Shown in pieces: positions 34,999 to 43,777 of a stretch of DNA of 64,000 bases. Position 1 is the stretch's first letter. Every line of letters starts with the position of its first letter. Source of the stretch: Rhizobium sophorae (GTDB taxonomy: Bacteria; Pseudomonadota; Alphaproteobacteria; Rhizobiales; Rhizobiaceae); contig NZ_JABFCN010000046.1 in the NCBI RefSeq assembly GCF_013087515.1, positions 208,780-272,779 of the forward strand, given 5' to 3'. The notes under the pieces were generated by a model that was given only the letters and a program-made list of their open reading frames with translations, did not search any database and was not told where the DNA came from. The translations under genes and the position numbers were made by a program.

Positions 34999-36126
34999 AT
35001 GCAATTTGCGCCGCAACAAGATGAAGCCCTGAAGGCTGTTTCGAAATGGCTGAAGGAAGGGCGCTCGCCGCTCTTTCGCCTGTTCGGCTATGCCGGAACG
35101 GGAAAGACGACGCTTGCCAAGCATTTTGCCGAAAATGTCGATGGCGACGTGTTGTTTGCCGCCTTCACCGGCAAGGCGGCGCAGGTGCTGCGCTCGCGCG
35201 GCGCCTCGAACGCTCGGACGATCCATTCGCTGATCTATCGGCCGCGTGGTGAGGAGGCCGTGGAAGACGAGGAAACGGGCAAGACCTCGATCGCGCCGAT
35301 GTTTTCAATCAACCGGCAAAGCCCGGTCGCGAAGGCGGCGCTGATCATCGTCGACGAATGCTCGATGGTGGACGAGGCGCTCGGCAAGGATCTGATGAGC
35401 TTCGGCACGCCGATCCTGGTGCTCGGCGATCCCGGCCAGTTGCCGCCGGTGACAGGCGGCGGCTACTTCACCAACCAGGATCCGGACTACCTGCTCACCG
35501 ATATCCACCGGCAGGCGCGCGACAATCCGATCATCAAGCTCGCCATGCAGGTGCGCGAAGGCAATGAGGTGATGTTCGGCGATTACGGTACGGCCAAGGT
35601 GATCTCGAAAAACGAGGTGACGCAGCAGCTCGTGCTCGATGCCGACCAAGTGCTCGTCGGCACCAATCGCACGCGGCGGCGCTACAATCAGCGCCTGCGC
35701 GAGTTGAAAGGCTTCAATGCCGATTATCCGCAGACCGGCGACAAGCTCGTCTGCCTGAGGAACGATCCGGCAAAGGGCCTGCTCAACGGTTCGCTCTGGC
35801 AGGTGATGACCTCATCCAAGGAAACGACGAAGCCCGGCATCAATCTGCTCGTCAGGCCAGAGGATGACGACATGGACCGGGGAGCAGCCAAGATCAAGCT
35901 GCTGAAGCAGGCCTTCGAGGATGTCGAGGGCGAGATTCCATGGAACACCCGCAAACGCTACGATGAGTTCGACTACGGCTATGCGCTGACCGTTCACAAG
36001 GCGCAGGGTTCGCAATGGAACGACGTAGTCCTCTTCGACGAGAGCTGGGCGTTTCGCGATACCAGGGAACGCTGGCTCTATACCGCGATCACGCGCGCGG
36101 CGGAGACGCTGACGATCGTCCGCTAA
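34999..36126 (+). CDS. Small ATP-dependent RecD-like helicase
   Basis: A 375-residue superfamily 1 helicase of RecD2/Dda type, lacking the long N-terminal extension of RecD2. Visible motifs are Walker A FGYAGTGKTT (residues 29-38), Walker B IIVDECSMVD, motif III LVLGDPGQLPPV and the C-terminal VHKAQGSQWNDVVLFDE and LYTAITRAAETLTIV. Phages encode proteins of this size, but the base use and neighbours are ordinary chromosomal ones. A role in DNA repair or replication is probable; nothing nearby specifies it. Confidence 0.88.
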   Translation: MQFAPQQDEALKAVSKWLKEGRSPLFRLFGYAGTGKTTLAKHFAENVDGDVLFAAFTGKAAQVLRSRGASNARTIHSLIYRPRGEEAVEDEETGKTSIAPMFSINRQSPVAKAALIIVDECSMVDEALGKDLMSFGTPILVLGDPGQLPPVTGGGYFTNQDPDYLLTDIHRQARDNPIIKLAMQVREGNEVMFGDYGTAKVISKNEVTQQLVLDADQVLVGTNRTRRRYNQRLRELKGFNADYPQTGDKLVCLRNDPAKGLLNGSLWQVMTSSKETTKPGINLLVRPEDDDMDRGAAKIKLLKQAFEDVEGEIPWNTRKRYDEFDYGYALTVHKAQGSQWNDVVLFDESWAFRDTRERWLYTAITRAAETLTIVR

Positions 36127-36211
36127 TCCTGGTCGTACTCGCGATCAGGGGCATTCCCGATCAGGACTGGCGAGGAAGAAACGGTGGCGGCCGTGTCTTA
36201 GGCGGATGGTG

Positions 36212-36904
36212 CTAGGCCTGCACGATGCCGAGCAGAACGGCCTTGGCGATGGCCTGGAAGCGGTTGTTGGCGCGGAATTTCAGGATGATTCCGGCTTCCA
36301 GGTCACGGGTTTCGTCATGCTTCAGGTCGAGTGCCCGGGCGATTCGCTGGGTGGAATAACCCTCGGCCATCAGTTCCAGGCAACCCCGCTCCTGCGGGGT
36401 CAGGCTTGCACTGTCCTGATTGTCGTTTAACGGCGGCTCCTCGATACCGCCGTCGTAGTCCAGGAGGTCGCCGACCTGCTGAAGCTGGCGGTGCAGCGTC
36501 GACATCTCCGCCGTCAGTTCGCGCTTGCGCACCTGCAGGGCCTCGCGGAACATTGCCTCGGCCGTTTCCTGCGAATCGGCGTTGCGGAGTTCGTCCATCA
36601 ATTCCTGGATGACGGCGATCGGCATGCCGGTCTCACGGCAAACGGTAATGACGGCCATGCGCATCACGTCGTCCTGGCCGTAGACCCGCATCAGGCCCAT
36701 GCGGTTGGCCGAGATTAATCCCTTTTCTTCGTAGAAATGCAGTGTCCTGTGCGTAACCCCGAATGCATTGGCCATATCGGCGATGGGCACAGGACCATCA
36801 GGTAGATCCGGCGGTAGCGCGGCTGAAGGCAGGAACCGATATTTCGATCGGGCCTCCGAAGCGATACCGGCGGTGGCAAACAGGCGTTTGGAACCGTCTG
36901 GCAT
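36212..36904 (-). CDS. Hybrid regulator: MerR N-terminus with LuxR-type C-terminal HTH
   Basis: A 230-residue protein with two DNA-binding domains. Residues 39-76 are a MerR winged helix (VPIADMANAFGVTHRTLHFYEEKGLISANRMGLMRVYG). Residues 105-150 are probably a coiled coil, and residues 167-228 read as a LuxR/FixJ HTH (SLTPQERGCLELMAEGYSTQRIARALDL). There is no metal-binding cysteine pattern of the classical MerR kind. The ATG at 36904 is preceded by CAGGAGGG, which decides it over an in-frame ATG at 36931. It stands alone, and the target is unknown. About 450 bases without a gene separate it from pdxJ. Confidence 0.85.
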   Translation of the reverse strand: MPDGSKRLFATAGIASEARSKYRFLPSAALPPDLPDGPVPIADMANAFGVTHRTLHFYEEKGLISANRMGLMRVYGQDDVMRMAVITVCRETGMPIAVIQELMDELRNADSQETAEAMFREALQVRKRELTAEMSTLHRQLQQVGDLLDYDGGIEEPPLNDNQDSASLTPQERGCLELMAEGYSTQRIARALDLKHDETRDLEAGIILKFRANNRFQAIAKAVLLGIVQA

Positions 36905-37355
36905 GAACCCTCCTGGGGCATGTTGTTGCACCTCATGCGGTTTTGCCAGTTGCTTCCCATGCGCGGCGAGTGGGGTTTCCTCTAGGCGTTCTTCTCAGTG
37001 GGAAAGAAGCAGTACGCGGCGTACTCTACGCGATACGATGTCCACGTTATGCGTGAACGATCTTTTTTATAAGTGCTAAAAATAATCTCTTTTAAATGGG
37101 ATAGCAACTTTACCGGCATATTTTGCCGGGTTCTTGGGTGTGTTGCACAAAAACATGTGCTGCAATGCGGGATCTCGCGCTCCTCTTCAAAGGTGACGGG
37201 ATTTACTATCTGCGGTACGCGTGCGGCAAATGCTCAGCGTAATTTCGGCGCCCATCAGCGATTGGCATCGCATCCATTTGTGAATCTCGTTGGCCATCGC
37301 CGAGCACTTGGCTTAAAAGCATGGCCTCCCATTTCCGTGACCGATGGATCTCGCC
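36905..37355. other. Gene-free stretch between the MerR-LuxR gene and pdxJ
   Basis: No credible gene was found. An A+T-rich patch (about 37050-37105, CTTTTTTATAAG, AAAATAATCTCTTTTAAAT) is unusual for this window and could hold promoters. A hairpin CCGGCA/TGCCGG lies near 37116-37132. Confidence 0.5.
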
Positions 37356-38108
37356 ATGCCCGCCAAGCTCTCCGTGAACCTCAACGCCGTCGCCATGCTG
37401 CGCAACCGGCGCGACCTGCCCTGGCCGAGCGTCGAAGCGCTCGGGCGTATCGCGCTGAAATCCGGTGCGAGCGGCTTGACAGTGCATCCGCGCCCCGACC
37501 AGCGCCACATCCGCTTTTCCGACCTGCCGGTGATCCGCAACCTGATCGACGACGAATTCCCCAAGGCCGAGTTTAATATCGAGGGCTATCCGACCGAGGA
37601 ATTCTTCGAACTCTGCGCCGGGGCGGCACCTGAGCAGGTGACGCTGGTGCCTGACGATCCCGCCCAGGCGACCTCCGATCACGGCTGGGATTTCCGCAAG
37701 CACCAGGCGTTCCTGACCGATGCCGTCGCGCGGTTGAAGACGATGGGATGCCGGGTGTCGCTGTTTGCCGATGGTGACGGGGACGCACAGGCGGTTGAGA
37801 TCGCCAAGGCGGTCGGCGCTGACCGGATCGAGCTCTATACCGGTCCCTATGGTGGCTGCTTTGACGCGCCGGAGCGGGCCGCCCCGATCCTCGAAGCGCT
37901 CGGACGGACGGCGGATGCGGCCCTTGCAATCGGCCTTGCCGTCAATGCCGGCCACGATCTGACGGTCGAAAACCTGCCGGCGCTGGTCAGGCGCATTCCC
38001 CAGCTTGCCGAGGTCTCGATCGGCCACGGCCTGACCGCCGATGCGCTGGAATACGGCATGGCGGAAACGGTGCGGCGCTTCTGCCGGGCCTGCGGGCAGG
38101 CGGTTTGA
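37356..38108 (+). CDS. pdxJ: Pyridoxine 5'-phosphate synthase
   Basis: PdxJ condenses 3-amino-2-oxopropyl phosphate with deoxyxylulose phosphate to give pyridoxine 5'-phosphate. The 250-residue TIM-barrel shows GLTVHPRPDQRHIRFSDLP, FNIEGYP, EQVTLVPDDPAQATSDHGWDF, VSLFADGDGDA and GADRIELYTGPYGG. The N-terminal segment reads SVNLNAVAMLRNRR where many bacterial PdxJ proteins have a histidine after the second Asn/Asp, a variant I associate with the rhizobial branch. The start at 37356 (MPAKLS) was preferred to an in-frame ATG at 37344. Confidence 0.94.
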   Translation: MPAKLSVNLNAVAMLRNRRDLPWPSVEALGRIALKSGASGLTVHPRPDQRHIRFSDLPVIRNLIDDEFPKAEFNIEGYPTEEFFELCAGAAPEQVTLVPDDPAQATSDHGWDFRKHQAFLTDAVARLKTMGCRVSLFADGDGDAQAVEIAKAVGADRIELYTGPYGGCFDAPERAAPILEALGRTADAALAIGLAVNAGHDLTVENLPALVRRIPQLAEVSIGHGLTADALEYGMAETVRRFCRACGQAV

Positions 38109-38283
38109 GGAAGGGCGTTTTCTTCTCGCGTATTGGTGGCGACTAACTTGATGCATTGCGAGGATCTCCCGTGCCCACGAGTGAGGGCGCAGGGATTCCT
38201 GTGCTCGTGACATCAAACCCGCAGATTGGCCATATTTCCAACACACGACCATCTCCTGGTTCTTTCAACCGGGGGGCGCTAGG

Positions 38284-40116
38284 ATGAGAGTAGTTACTCG
38301 TCAACTTATGTTTGTCACGGCGGCATGGGCGTGTTTGCTCTGCTCCGTTGGAGCCGGGGTCGCCGATCCCCGGCCGGAAAGATGGGTGGAAAGGTGCGGC
38401 GGCGTCTACGCTCTTTGCGGCTATATCGACAGAGCGACGTTAGAACCGCGGATCGATCGCAAGTTCGAAGTTGCGCTTCCTTTCTCGGAGGGGCTGGCCG
38501 CCGTGCGCTCCGAGGGCAAATTCGGCTATATCAATTCGAGTGGCGATATGATGATCGCGCCTATGTTCGATCTTGCCCGCGCATTTCGCAAAGGCCATGC
38601 CGAGGTGGTGGCCGGTGACAAGACAGGAATCATCGACAGGACGGGAAAGCTTGTACTGCCGCCGAATTACGCGCGTGCCATCCCATTCGCGGCCGACGCG
38701 GCACTCGTTCGTCCCGGCAAAGCGATCGTGCCGGAATCTTTTGGCTTCCCGCGTTTCATGATCGGGGAACTGCTCTTCGAGAGGGACGATCCACGCTATC
38801 TGCTCGTCGATCTGCTCTCGGGAAAGATCCTGAAGGACGAGCTGGCCATTAAAGAATTCGACTTCGGTACTTTCGTCTGGGCCGCTCAACCGGGAGACAA
38901 ACGATACGGATTGCTTGCTCCCGACGGAACCTGGAAGATCGAGCCTCGCTTCGAAACAGTCGGTAAACTCCATGGCGGAAGAGCGATCGTCTGTTATGGC
39001 GGGCCGGCCGGACACAAAGGCCAGGCCAGCCAACGTGGCCGGGCCGACACCGTCCAATGCGGCGTGATCGACCGGGACGGTCAAACTATTCTCGCCCCAC
39101 AGCAGTTTAGGATTCATGGGTATCGAAACGGTTTTTACCGTGTGACCGAAGACCAGAAAGCCGGCCTACTTGACGAGGCGGGGCGGTTGCTTGGCGGGCG
39201 TTTGTTTGACGATGCGAGATTGCCCAATTATTCCGGTGAGGTGGCCAAGATATTGGTCGACGGCCAGTGGATCGGGCTCAACCGTGCCGGGGATCTGGTG
39301 CCCAACCCGGAGGATGGGAAGGCGCTGGTGGCATGTCCTTCGGGTATTAAATTCATGCACAGCGGCAACCGTATTCAGGTCGTCGGAGCGGACGAAAAGC
39401 CGACGGTTTCGTATCTCTTTGACGACACGCACATGACTTGCGAATTCCCCGTATCGGTTCGGTACAATGGAAAATGGGGATTTCTCAAGGAGGACGGCAA
39501 ACTGCTTGTCGATCCGCCGTCATTTCAGAGCCAATTTGGTTTCAGCGGTGGCTATGCCGGCGTCAAGGTTGACGGCAAGTGGGGAATACTGGACAGCAGC
39601 GGTGTATTGACCCTCGCTCCCCAGTTCGATGAGATGCAGCGCGATTCCAGCGCCTATGCGGTATCGAAGGATGCGCGGAAGTTTTGGATCGACCCATCAG
39701 GACGTGAAGTCGCCGAGCCGCGCCGCCTGGAGGATCGGCAATCAAAGTTGCGTTGCGAACCAGACGGCGGACAGCGCGTCTCAGGGAATTCGAAGGGAAC
39801 CTTGCTTTGGGGCATCGCGGATGCTGCCGGGAACATCGTCGTCGAGCCGAAATATCGCGCCATCACCTGTTTCCGGGATGGTCTCGCATGGGTTCCGTTC
39901 GACGAGAGACGAGAATGGTGTGCGATCGACCGGAACGAGCGGAAACGTGAGAACGTCGCGTGCGTCAAGAACTGGCCTGACAGCAATGTCGCCGACGCGC
40001 GAACTGAGACAATGTCTGACGATCCCTATGAAAGCGGTGTTCTCTGGATGCGGGCCGAGCTTGAATATGGCCTGGACCTTAGGGAAAAACCGCCTCGCTT
40101 CGTCTCGCAATTCTAA
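38284..40116 (+). CDS. WG-repeat secreted protein
   Basis: A 610-residue protein with a signal peptide (MRVVTRQLMFVTAAWACLLCSVGAGVAD) and about ten WG repeats, the pattern [FWY]-G-[FYI]-[IL]-x-x-x-G-x-x-[IV]-x-P. Examples are FGYINSSGDMMIAP, TGIIDRTGKLVLPP, KWGFLKEDGKLLVDP, KWGILDSSGVLTLAP and WGIADAAGNIVVEP. The repeats should build a beta-rich, probably propeller-like fold. The final 80 residues lack them. Function is unknown; periplasmic binding is a guess. It is a single gene with a slightly lower G+C, less biased codon use than its neighbours, suggesting later acquisition. Confidence 0.85.
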   Translation: MRVVTRQLMFVTAAWACLLCSVGAGVADPRPERWVERCGGVYALCGYIDRATLEPRIDRKFEVALPFSEGLAAVRSEGKFGYINSSGDMMIAPMFDLARAFRKGHAEVVAGDKTGIIDRTGKLVLPPNYARAIPFAADAALVRPGKAIVPESFGFPRFMIGELLFERDDPRYLLVDLLSGKILKDELAIKEFDFGTFVWAAQPGDKRYGLLAPDGTWKIEPRFETVGKLHGGRAIVCYGGPAGHKGQASQRGRADTVQCGVIDRDGQTILAPQQFRIHGYRNGFYRVTEDQKAGLLDEAGRLLGGRLFDDARLPNYSGEVAKILVDGQWIGLNRAGDLVPNPEDGKALVACPSGIKFMHSGNRIQVVGADEKPTVSYLFDDTHMTCEFPVSVRYNGKWGFLKEDGKLLVDPPSFQSQFGFSGGYAGVKVDGKWGILDSSGVLTLAPQFDEMQRDSSAYAVSKDARKFWIDPSGREVAEPRRLEDRQSKLRCEPDGGQRVSGNSKGTLLWGIADAAGNIVVEPKYRAITCFRDGLAWVPFDERREWCAIDRNERKRENVACVKNWPDSNVADARTETMSDDPYESGVLWMRAELEYGLDLREKPPRFVSQF

Positions 40117-40344
40117 GGATCGGCTATTTCCCGCGTCATGAAGCTGTCGGGCGATCTCGTATCGAGAAGCAGCGCGGTATTCTCCAGCGGTCCCTCGGTC
40201 ACGTTCTGTTGCAGAATCCAGCCGCGGGGGCGTCTTTGTCGTGAATGGCGCAGCTGGAATGAAGCTTTTTTGCAGTCAAGATCGGTGTCTACTGCGACCC
40301 TGTCCTCAGGTTAAACCCAAAGGACAGGGGCGACAAGCGATGCC

Positions 40345-41232
40345 TCAGGCGGTCAGGGCCGCCTTGTGTTCGACGAAGAAATCCTTCAGCGGCTGCGGCT
40401 GTTTGCCGGTCAGTTTGGTGAAGTCTTCGGTGACGATGTCGAACTTGCCGGCGCGGGTGTTGGCGTCGGCAGAAACCAGCATGTCGGCGACGAAACCGGG
40501 AAGGCCGGCGCCGCGCATGCCCTGGCCGAGTTGTTCGTCGGTGACGTCGATCACTTCGAGCGGCTTGCCGGCGACGTCGGAAACGATGGCGGCAATCTGT
40601 CGGCTGTCCAGCGACTGGGTGCCGGTCAGCGTATAGGTGGCGCTCTCTGATGTGCCGGAGGCAAGGGCTGCGGCGATCGCCAGGGCGCAGTCGTCACGCG
40701 AGATGGTCGAGATCTTGCCGTCGCCCATGGCGCTGTACCATTTGCCGCCCTGCAGGTTGTGCGGCATGCCGTGCAGATAGTTGTCGTGATACCAGGCGTC
40801 GCGGATGATCGTATGGGCGACACCGCTTGCCTTGATGGCGTTTTCGCTGCCGAGATGATCGGGCGCGAAGGTGACGAGCGAATTGTCCGGCGCCGGCATC
40901 GAGGTATAGGCGATGTGCTTGACGCCTGATTTGACTGCCGCCGCGACGGCGCCCTTGTGCTGGGCGAGGCGCTTGCCGGGAGTATCCAGTGCGTCGGTGC
41001 TGATGATCAGCAGCCGGTCGACGCCGGCGAAAGCCTTTTCCAGACCTGCCGCGTCATCGAAATCGGCCTTGCGGGTGACGACGCCCTTCCTTTCGAGTTC
41101 GGAGAGCTTTTCCGGGCTGCGCGTCGCTGCGACGATGTTGCCGGGGGCGACTTTGTAGGTCTCGATGAGGTGATGGATGACACGCTGGCCGAGCTGCCCC
41201 GCAGCGCCGGTGACCAGGATGATTTCGCTCAT
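40345..41232 (-). CDS. NAD(P)H:quinone oxidoreductase-like SDR protein (QorB type)
   Basis: A 295-residue NmrA-like atypical SDR of the E. coli YtfG/QorB kind. It starts SEIILVTGAAGQLGQRVIHHLIE, and IAYTSMPAPDNSLVTFAPDHLGSENAIKASGVAHTIIRDAWYHDN is characteristic. It probably reduces quinones using NADPH. It diverges from an HxlR regulator, the same pairing as E. coli ytfG/ytfH, so it is probably induced by quinones or electrophiles through that regulator. Confidence 0.88.
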   Translation of the reverse strand: MSEIILVTGAAGQLGQRVIHHLIETYKVAPGNIVAATRSPEKLSELERKGVVTRKADFDDAAGLEKAFAGVDRLLIISTDALDTPGKRLAQHKGAVAAAVKSGVKHIAYTSMPAPDNSLVTFAPDHLGSENAIKASGVAHTIIRDAWYHDNYLHGMPHNLQGGKWYSAMGDGKISTISRDDCALAIAAALASGTSESATYTLTGTQSLDSRQIAAIVSDVAGKPLEVIDVTDEQLGQGMRGAGLPGFVADMLVSADANTRAGKFDIVTEDFTKLTGKQPQPLKDFFVEHKAALTA

Positions 41233-41355
41233 ACGCCGTTTCCTTCTGTGTTGTGTAGGTGGTCTCGAAAAGAGAGTAACACTAGAATAGGAATTGACTT
41301 GGCGGTGTAAAGGAGGCAGTTTTTCAGCTCTACGTTACCAAAAGGGAACCAGCAG

Positions 41356-41772
41356 ATGAGCGGTGCGGTCGTCAGTCTGAAGAACAGGGTGCCGGGAGCG
41401 CGGCGCGAGATCGATCTCGCCGGCCTGGATTTCGGCAATTGCCCGGTCAGGGACATGATGCAGCAGATCGGCGGCAAATGGTCGACGCTGCTGCTCGAAG
41501 TGCTGGCGGCCAGGCCCCATCGGTTCGGCGAGCTGCGGCGTATGCTCCCCGATATCTCGCAGCGCATGCTGACGCAGACGCTGCGTGACCTGCAGAGGGA
41601 TGGTTATATCGACCGCGAGGTATTTCCGACCAAGCCGCCGAGCGTCGAATATTCGATGACCGAACTTGGACGTTCGCTCTACCAGCCGCTGTCGCAGCTT
41701 CTGAACTGGGCGGAAGCGAACCATGATGCCGTTCGCGCCGCCCGTTCGCGATTCGATTCCGCCGATAGTTAG
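41356..41772 (+). CDS. HxlR family transcriptional regulator
   Basis: A 138-residue winged-helix regulator: NCPVRDMMQQIGGKWSTLLLEVLAARPHRFGELRRMLPDISQRMLTQTLRDLQRDGYIDREVFPTKPPSVEYSMTELG is the complete HxlR domain. The N-terminal Cys-Pro is conserved in quinone- and electrophile-sensing relatives such as YodB and QorR. It diverges from the quinone reductase gene. A near-palindrome GTTACC-AAAA-GGGAAC (41334-41349) abuts the start codon and may be its operator. Its last 4 bases overlap the MFS gene. Confidence 0.9.
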   Translation: MSGAVVSLKNRVPGARREIDLAGLDFGNCPVRDMMQQIGGKWSTLLLEVLAARPHRFGELRRMLPDISQRMLTQTLRDLQRDGYIDREVFPTKPPSVEYSMTELGRSLYQPLSQLLNWAEANHDAVRAARSRFDSADS

Positions 41773-42983
41773 GCTTCCTTGCCGCGCTCTTCCGTGAGGA
41801 AAAGCAGGAAGGCCAGCGCTGGAAAGGCGAAGCCGATCCAGGCGGTCATCGTCCAGCCGCCGGTCGCATAGGCCCAGCCGCCGACGGCCGAGCCGAGTGC
41901 GCCACCGGCAAAGAAGGTGGCCATGAACAGGCCGTTGAGCCGGCTGCGATGTTCCGGGTTCAAGCCATAGATGGCGCGCTGGCCGCAGACGAGATTGGTC
42001 GTCACCCCGAAATCGAGCATGATCGCGGCTACCGTCAGCAGGATCAAGGCGGCGAGCGAGCCATCGCTTGCGAAATGGCTGATCAGGAAGGACGCCATGC
42101 CGAGCAGCATGGCAAGCGTCGAGGCGACCTTTGTCATGCCGCGGTCGGCAAGCCGGCCCGCGATTGGCGAAGCGACGGCGCCGGCAGCACCTGCGAGGGC
42201 GAAGAGGGCGATGCCGTTCTGCGTCAGGCCGAAGGTTGGGCTTGCGAGCAGCAGAGGCGTCGTCGTCCAGAACAGGCTGAAGGCGCCGAACATGCCGGCC
42301 TGATAGAGCGCCCGGCGCTGCAGCACGCGCGAGGTGAGCGCCAGATGGCCCATCGAGGCGAGCAGCTCGCCATAGCGCAGCTTCGTTTTCGGCAGGCGAA
42401 CCGGCAGGTTGATGCGCAAGACGACGGCGAGCACGAGCATGAGCGCTGCGGTGACGTAGTAGACCACGTGCCAGGAGGAGGCCTCGGCGACGAAGCTTGC
42501 GAAGGGGCGGGCGAGCATGATGCCGCAGAGCAGACCGCTCATGACGTTGCCGACGACCTGGCCGCGCGTTGCATCGGGCGCCATGTTGGCGGCGAAGGGA
42601 ACCAGGACCTGAACTGCGACCGACGAAAGGCCGATAGAGAGCGATGCGACGAGGAAGGCCGTTGGCGTCGAAGACAGCGCAGCGCCGATGAGCGCAACGG
42701 CGGAGACGGCGATCAGCAGCAGCACCAGACGACGGTTTTCGGTGAGGTCGCCGAGTGGCACGATCAGCAGCAGGCCGAGGCCGTAGCCGATCTGCGTCAG
42801 CGTGACGATCAGGCCGGTGGCGGCAGGCGTGAAGCCGAGATCGGCGCTGATCGGGCCGGCAAGCGGCTGGCCGTAATAGAGATTGGCGGCCACCAGCCCG
42901 CAGGCGGCGGCGAAAAGGAAGGTGAGCCAGGGGGATAGCGCCCGGGGAATGGCCTCATCCGGCGTGGTGGCTGAAATGCTCAT
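41769..42983 (-). CDS. MFS transporter (drug/arabinose efflux-like)
   Basis: A 404-residue major facilitator protein with twelve predicted spans. LGFTPAATGLIVTLTQIGYGLGLLLIVPLGDLTENRRLV contains the motif A loop, and the NRR signature follows span 2. It most resembles exporters of the AraJ/drug type. The gene follows a TetR regulator on the same strand at 109 bases, so the exporter may be controlled by it. The substrate is unknown. Confidence 0.9.
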   Translation of the reverse strand: MSISATTPDEAIPRALSPWLTFLFAAACGLVAANLYYGQPLAGPISADLGFTPAATGLIVTLTQIGYGLGLLLIVPLGDLTENRRLVLLLIAVSAVALIGAALSSTPTAFLVASLSIGLSSVAVQVLVPFAANMAPDATRGQVVGNVMSGLLCGIMLARPFASFVAEASSWHVVYYVTAALMLVLAVVLRINLPVRLPKTKLRYGELLASMGHLALTSRVLQRRALYQAGMFGAFSLFWTTTPLLLASPTFGLTQNGIALFALAGAAGAVASPIAGRLADRGMTKVASTLAMLLGMASFLISHFASDGSLAALILLTVAAIMLDFGVTTNLVCGQRAIYGLNPEHRSRLNGLFMATFFAGGALGSAVGGWAYATGGWTMTAWIGFAFPALAFLLFLTEERGKEA

Positions 42984-43092
42984 CGGAAGCTCCGGTCTTC
43001 AAGATTGAAAGGATTGAATGCAAAAATGCTAGCTGCGGCCACCCGATCCTTGACCGAATGCCGGTATTTCTCTCGTCCACGGTGTGGACTGT

Positions 43093-43716
43093 TCAAGTCA
43101 CGAGCTTCATCGCGGCTTCGGCTGCGGCGACCATCTCCTGCCTGCTGCGTCCTGTCTTGCCAATCACGCGCAAGCCCTTGGTAAAGCAGAGAAAGGTAAG
43201 GGCGGCGGCATCAGGGTCCACCGTCGTCGGGACGGTGCCGTCGGCCTGGCCGATGCGGATGAGACCAGCCATCAGCTTTTCGTCTGCGGCGAAGGCAGTT
43301 GCAACGTGGGTGGCCGTTTCATCGTCGAGCAGGGCGAAATCATTGGCGCCGCCGACGACGAGGCAGCCCTTACGGCCAGCATCGCCATGGGATAGTTCCG
43401 TATAATACATCACCATCTGGAAGACTTTGTCGCGGCCTGTTTCCGCCGACGCAATCATCGCTTCGAGACGCCGCCGGCCGAGTTGGCGATAACGACCAAA
43501 AGCGGCGAGGAAGACGCCGCGCTTGTCCTTGAACGCCTTGTAGATACTGCCAGAGGCGAGGTCCATTGCCTCGGTCAGATCGCTGATCGACGTAGCGTGG
43601 TAGCCGCGTTCGGAAAAGACCCGTAGGGCCGAATCCAATGCGGCGTCCATATCGAACTCGCGCGGACGACCACGGCTGCGGGTTTTTTCATCTGATACGA
43701 GGCTGCCAACGGTCAT
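43093..43716 (-). CDS. TetR/AcrR family transcriptional regulator
   Basis: A 207-residue TetR protein: GRPREFDMDAALDSALRVFSERGYHATSISDLTEAMDLASGSIYKAFKDKRGVFLAAF is the HTH, and the rest is the all-helical ligand domain of the C-terminal TetR_C type with RKGCLVVGGAN. It precedes the MFS exporter on the same strand. Just upstream of the start, GGAATGATCGTTTCC (43731-43745) is an imperfect palindrome of TetR-operator kind, consistent with autoregulation. Confidence 0.9.
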   Translation of the reverse strand: MTVGSLVSDEKTRSRGRPREFDMDAALDSALRVFSERGYHATSISDLTEAMDLASGSIYKAFKDKRGVFLAAFGRYRQLGRRRLEAMIASAETGRDKVFQMVMYYTELSHGDAGRKGCLVVGGANDFALLDDETATHVATAFAADEKLMAGLIRIGQADGTVPTTVDPDAAALTFLCFTKGLRVIGKTGRSRQEMVAAAEAAMKLVT

Positions 43717-43777
43717 GACCGCTTAATTAGGGAATGATCGTTTCCAAATCAAGCAGAATTTTGGCGATGCAGCAAAT

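Noticed and set aside
33955..35226. 423-codon minus-strand frame across the LysR gene
   Set aside because: Spans a LysR gene with clear HTH and the adjoining spacer; no domain signal of its own.
34999..36126. Phage or mobile origin for the RecD-like helicase
   Set aside because: No integrase, phage or transposase genes nearby, and base use matches neighbours.
37206..38252. 348-codon minus-strand frame across pdxJ
   Set aside because: Mirror frame of a well-supported PdxJ.
41949..42938. 329-codon open frame antisense to the MFS gene
   Set aside because: Low-complexity charged sequence typical of the reverse complement of membrane-span codons.
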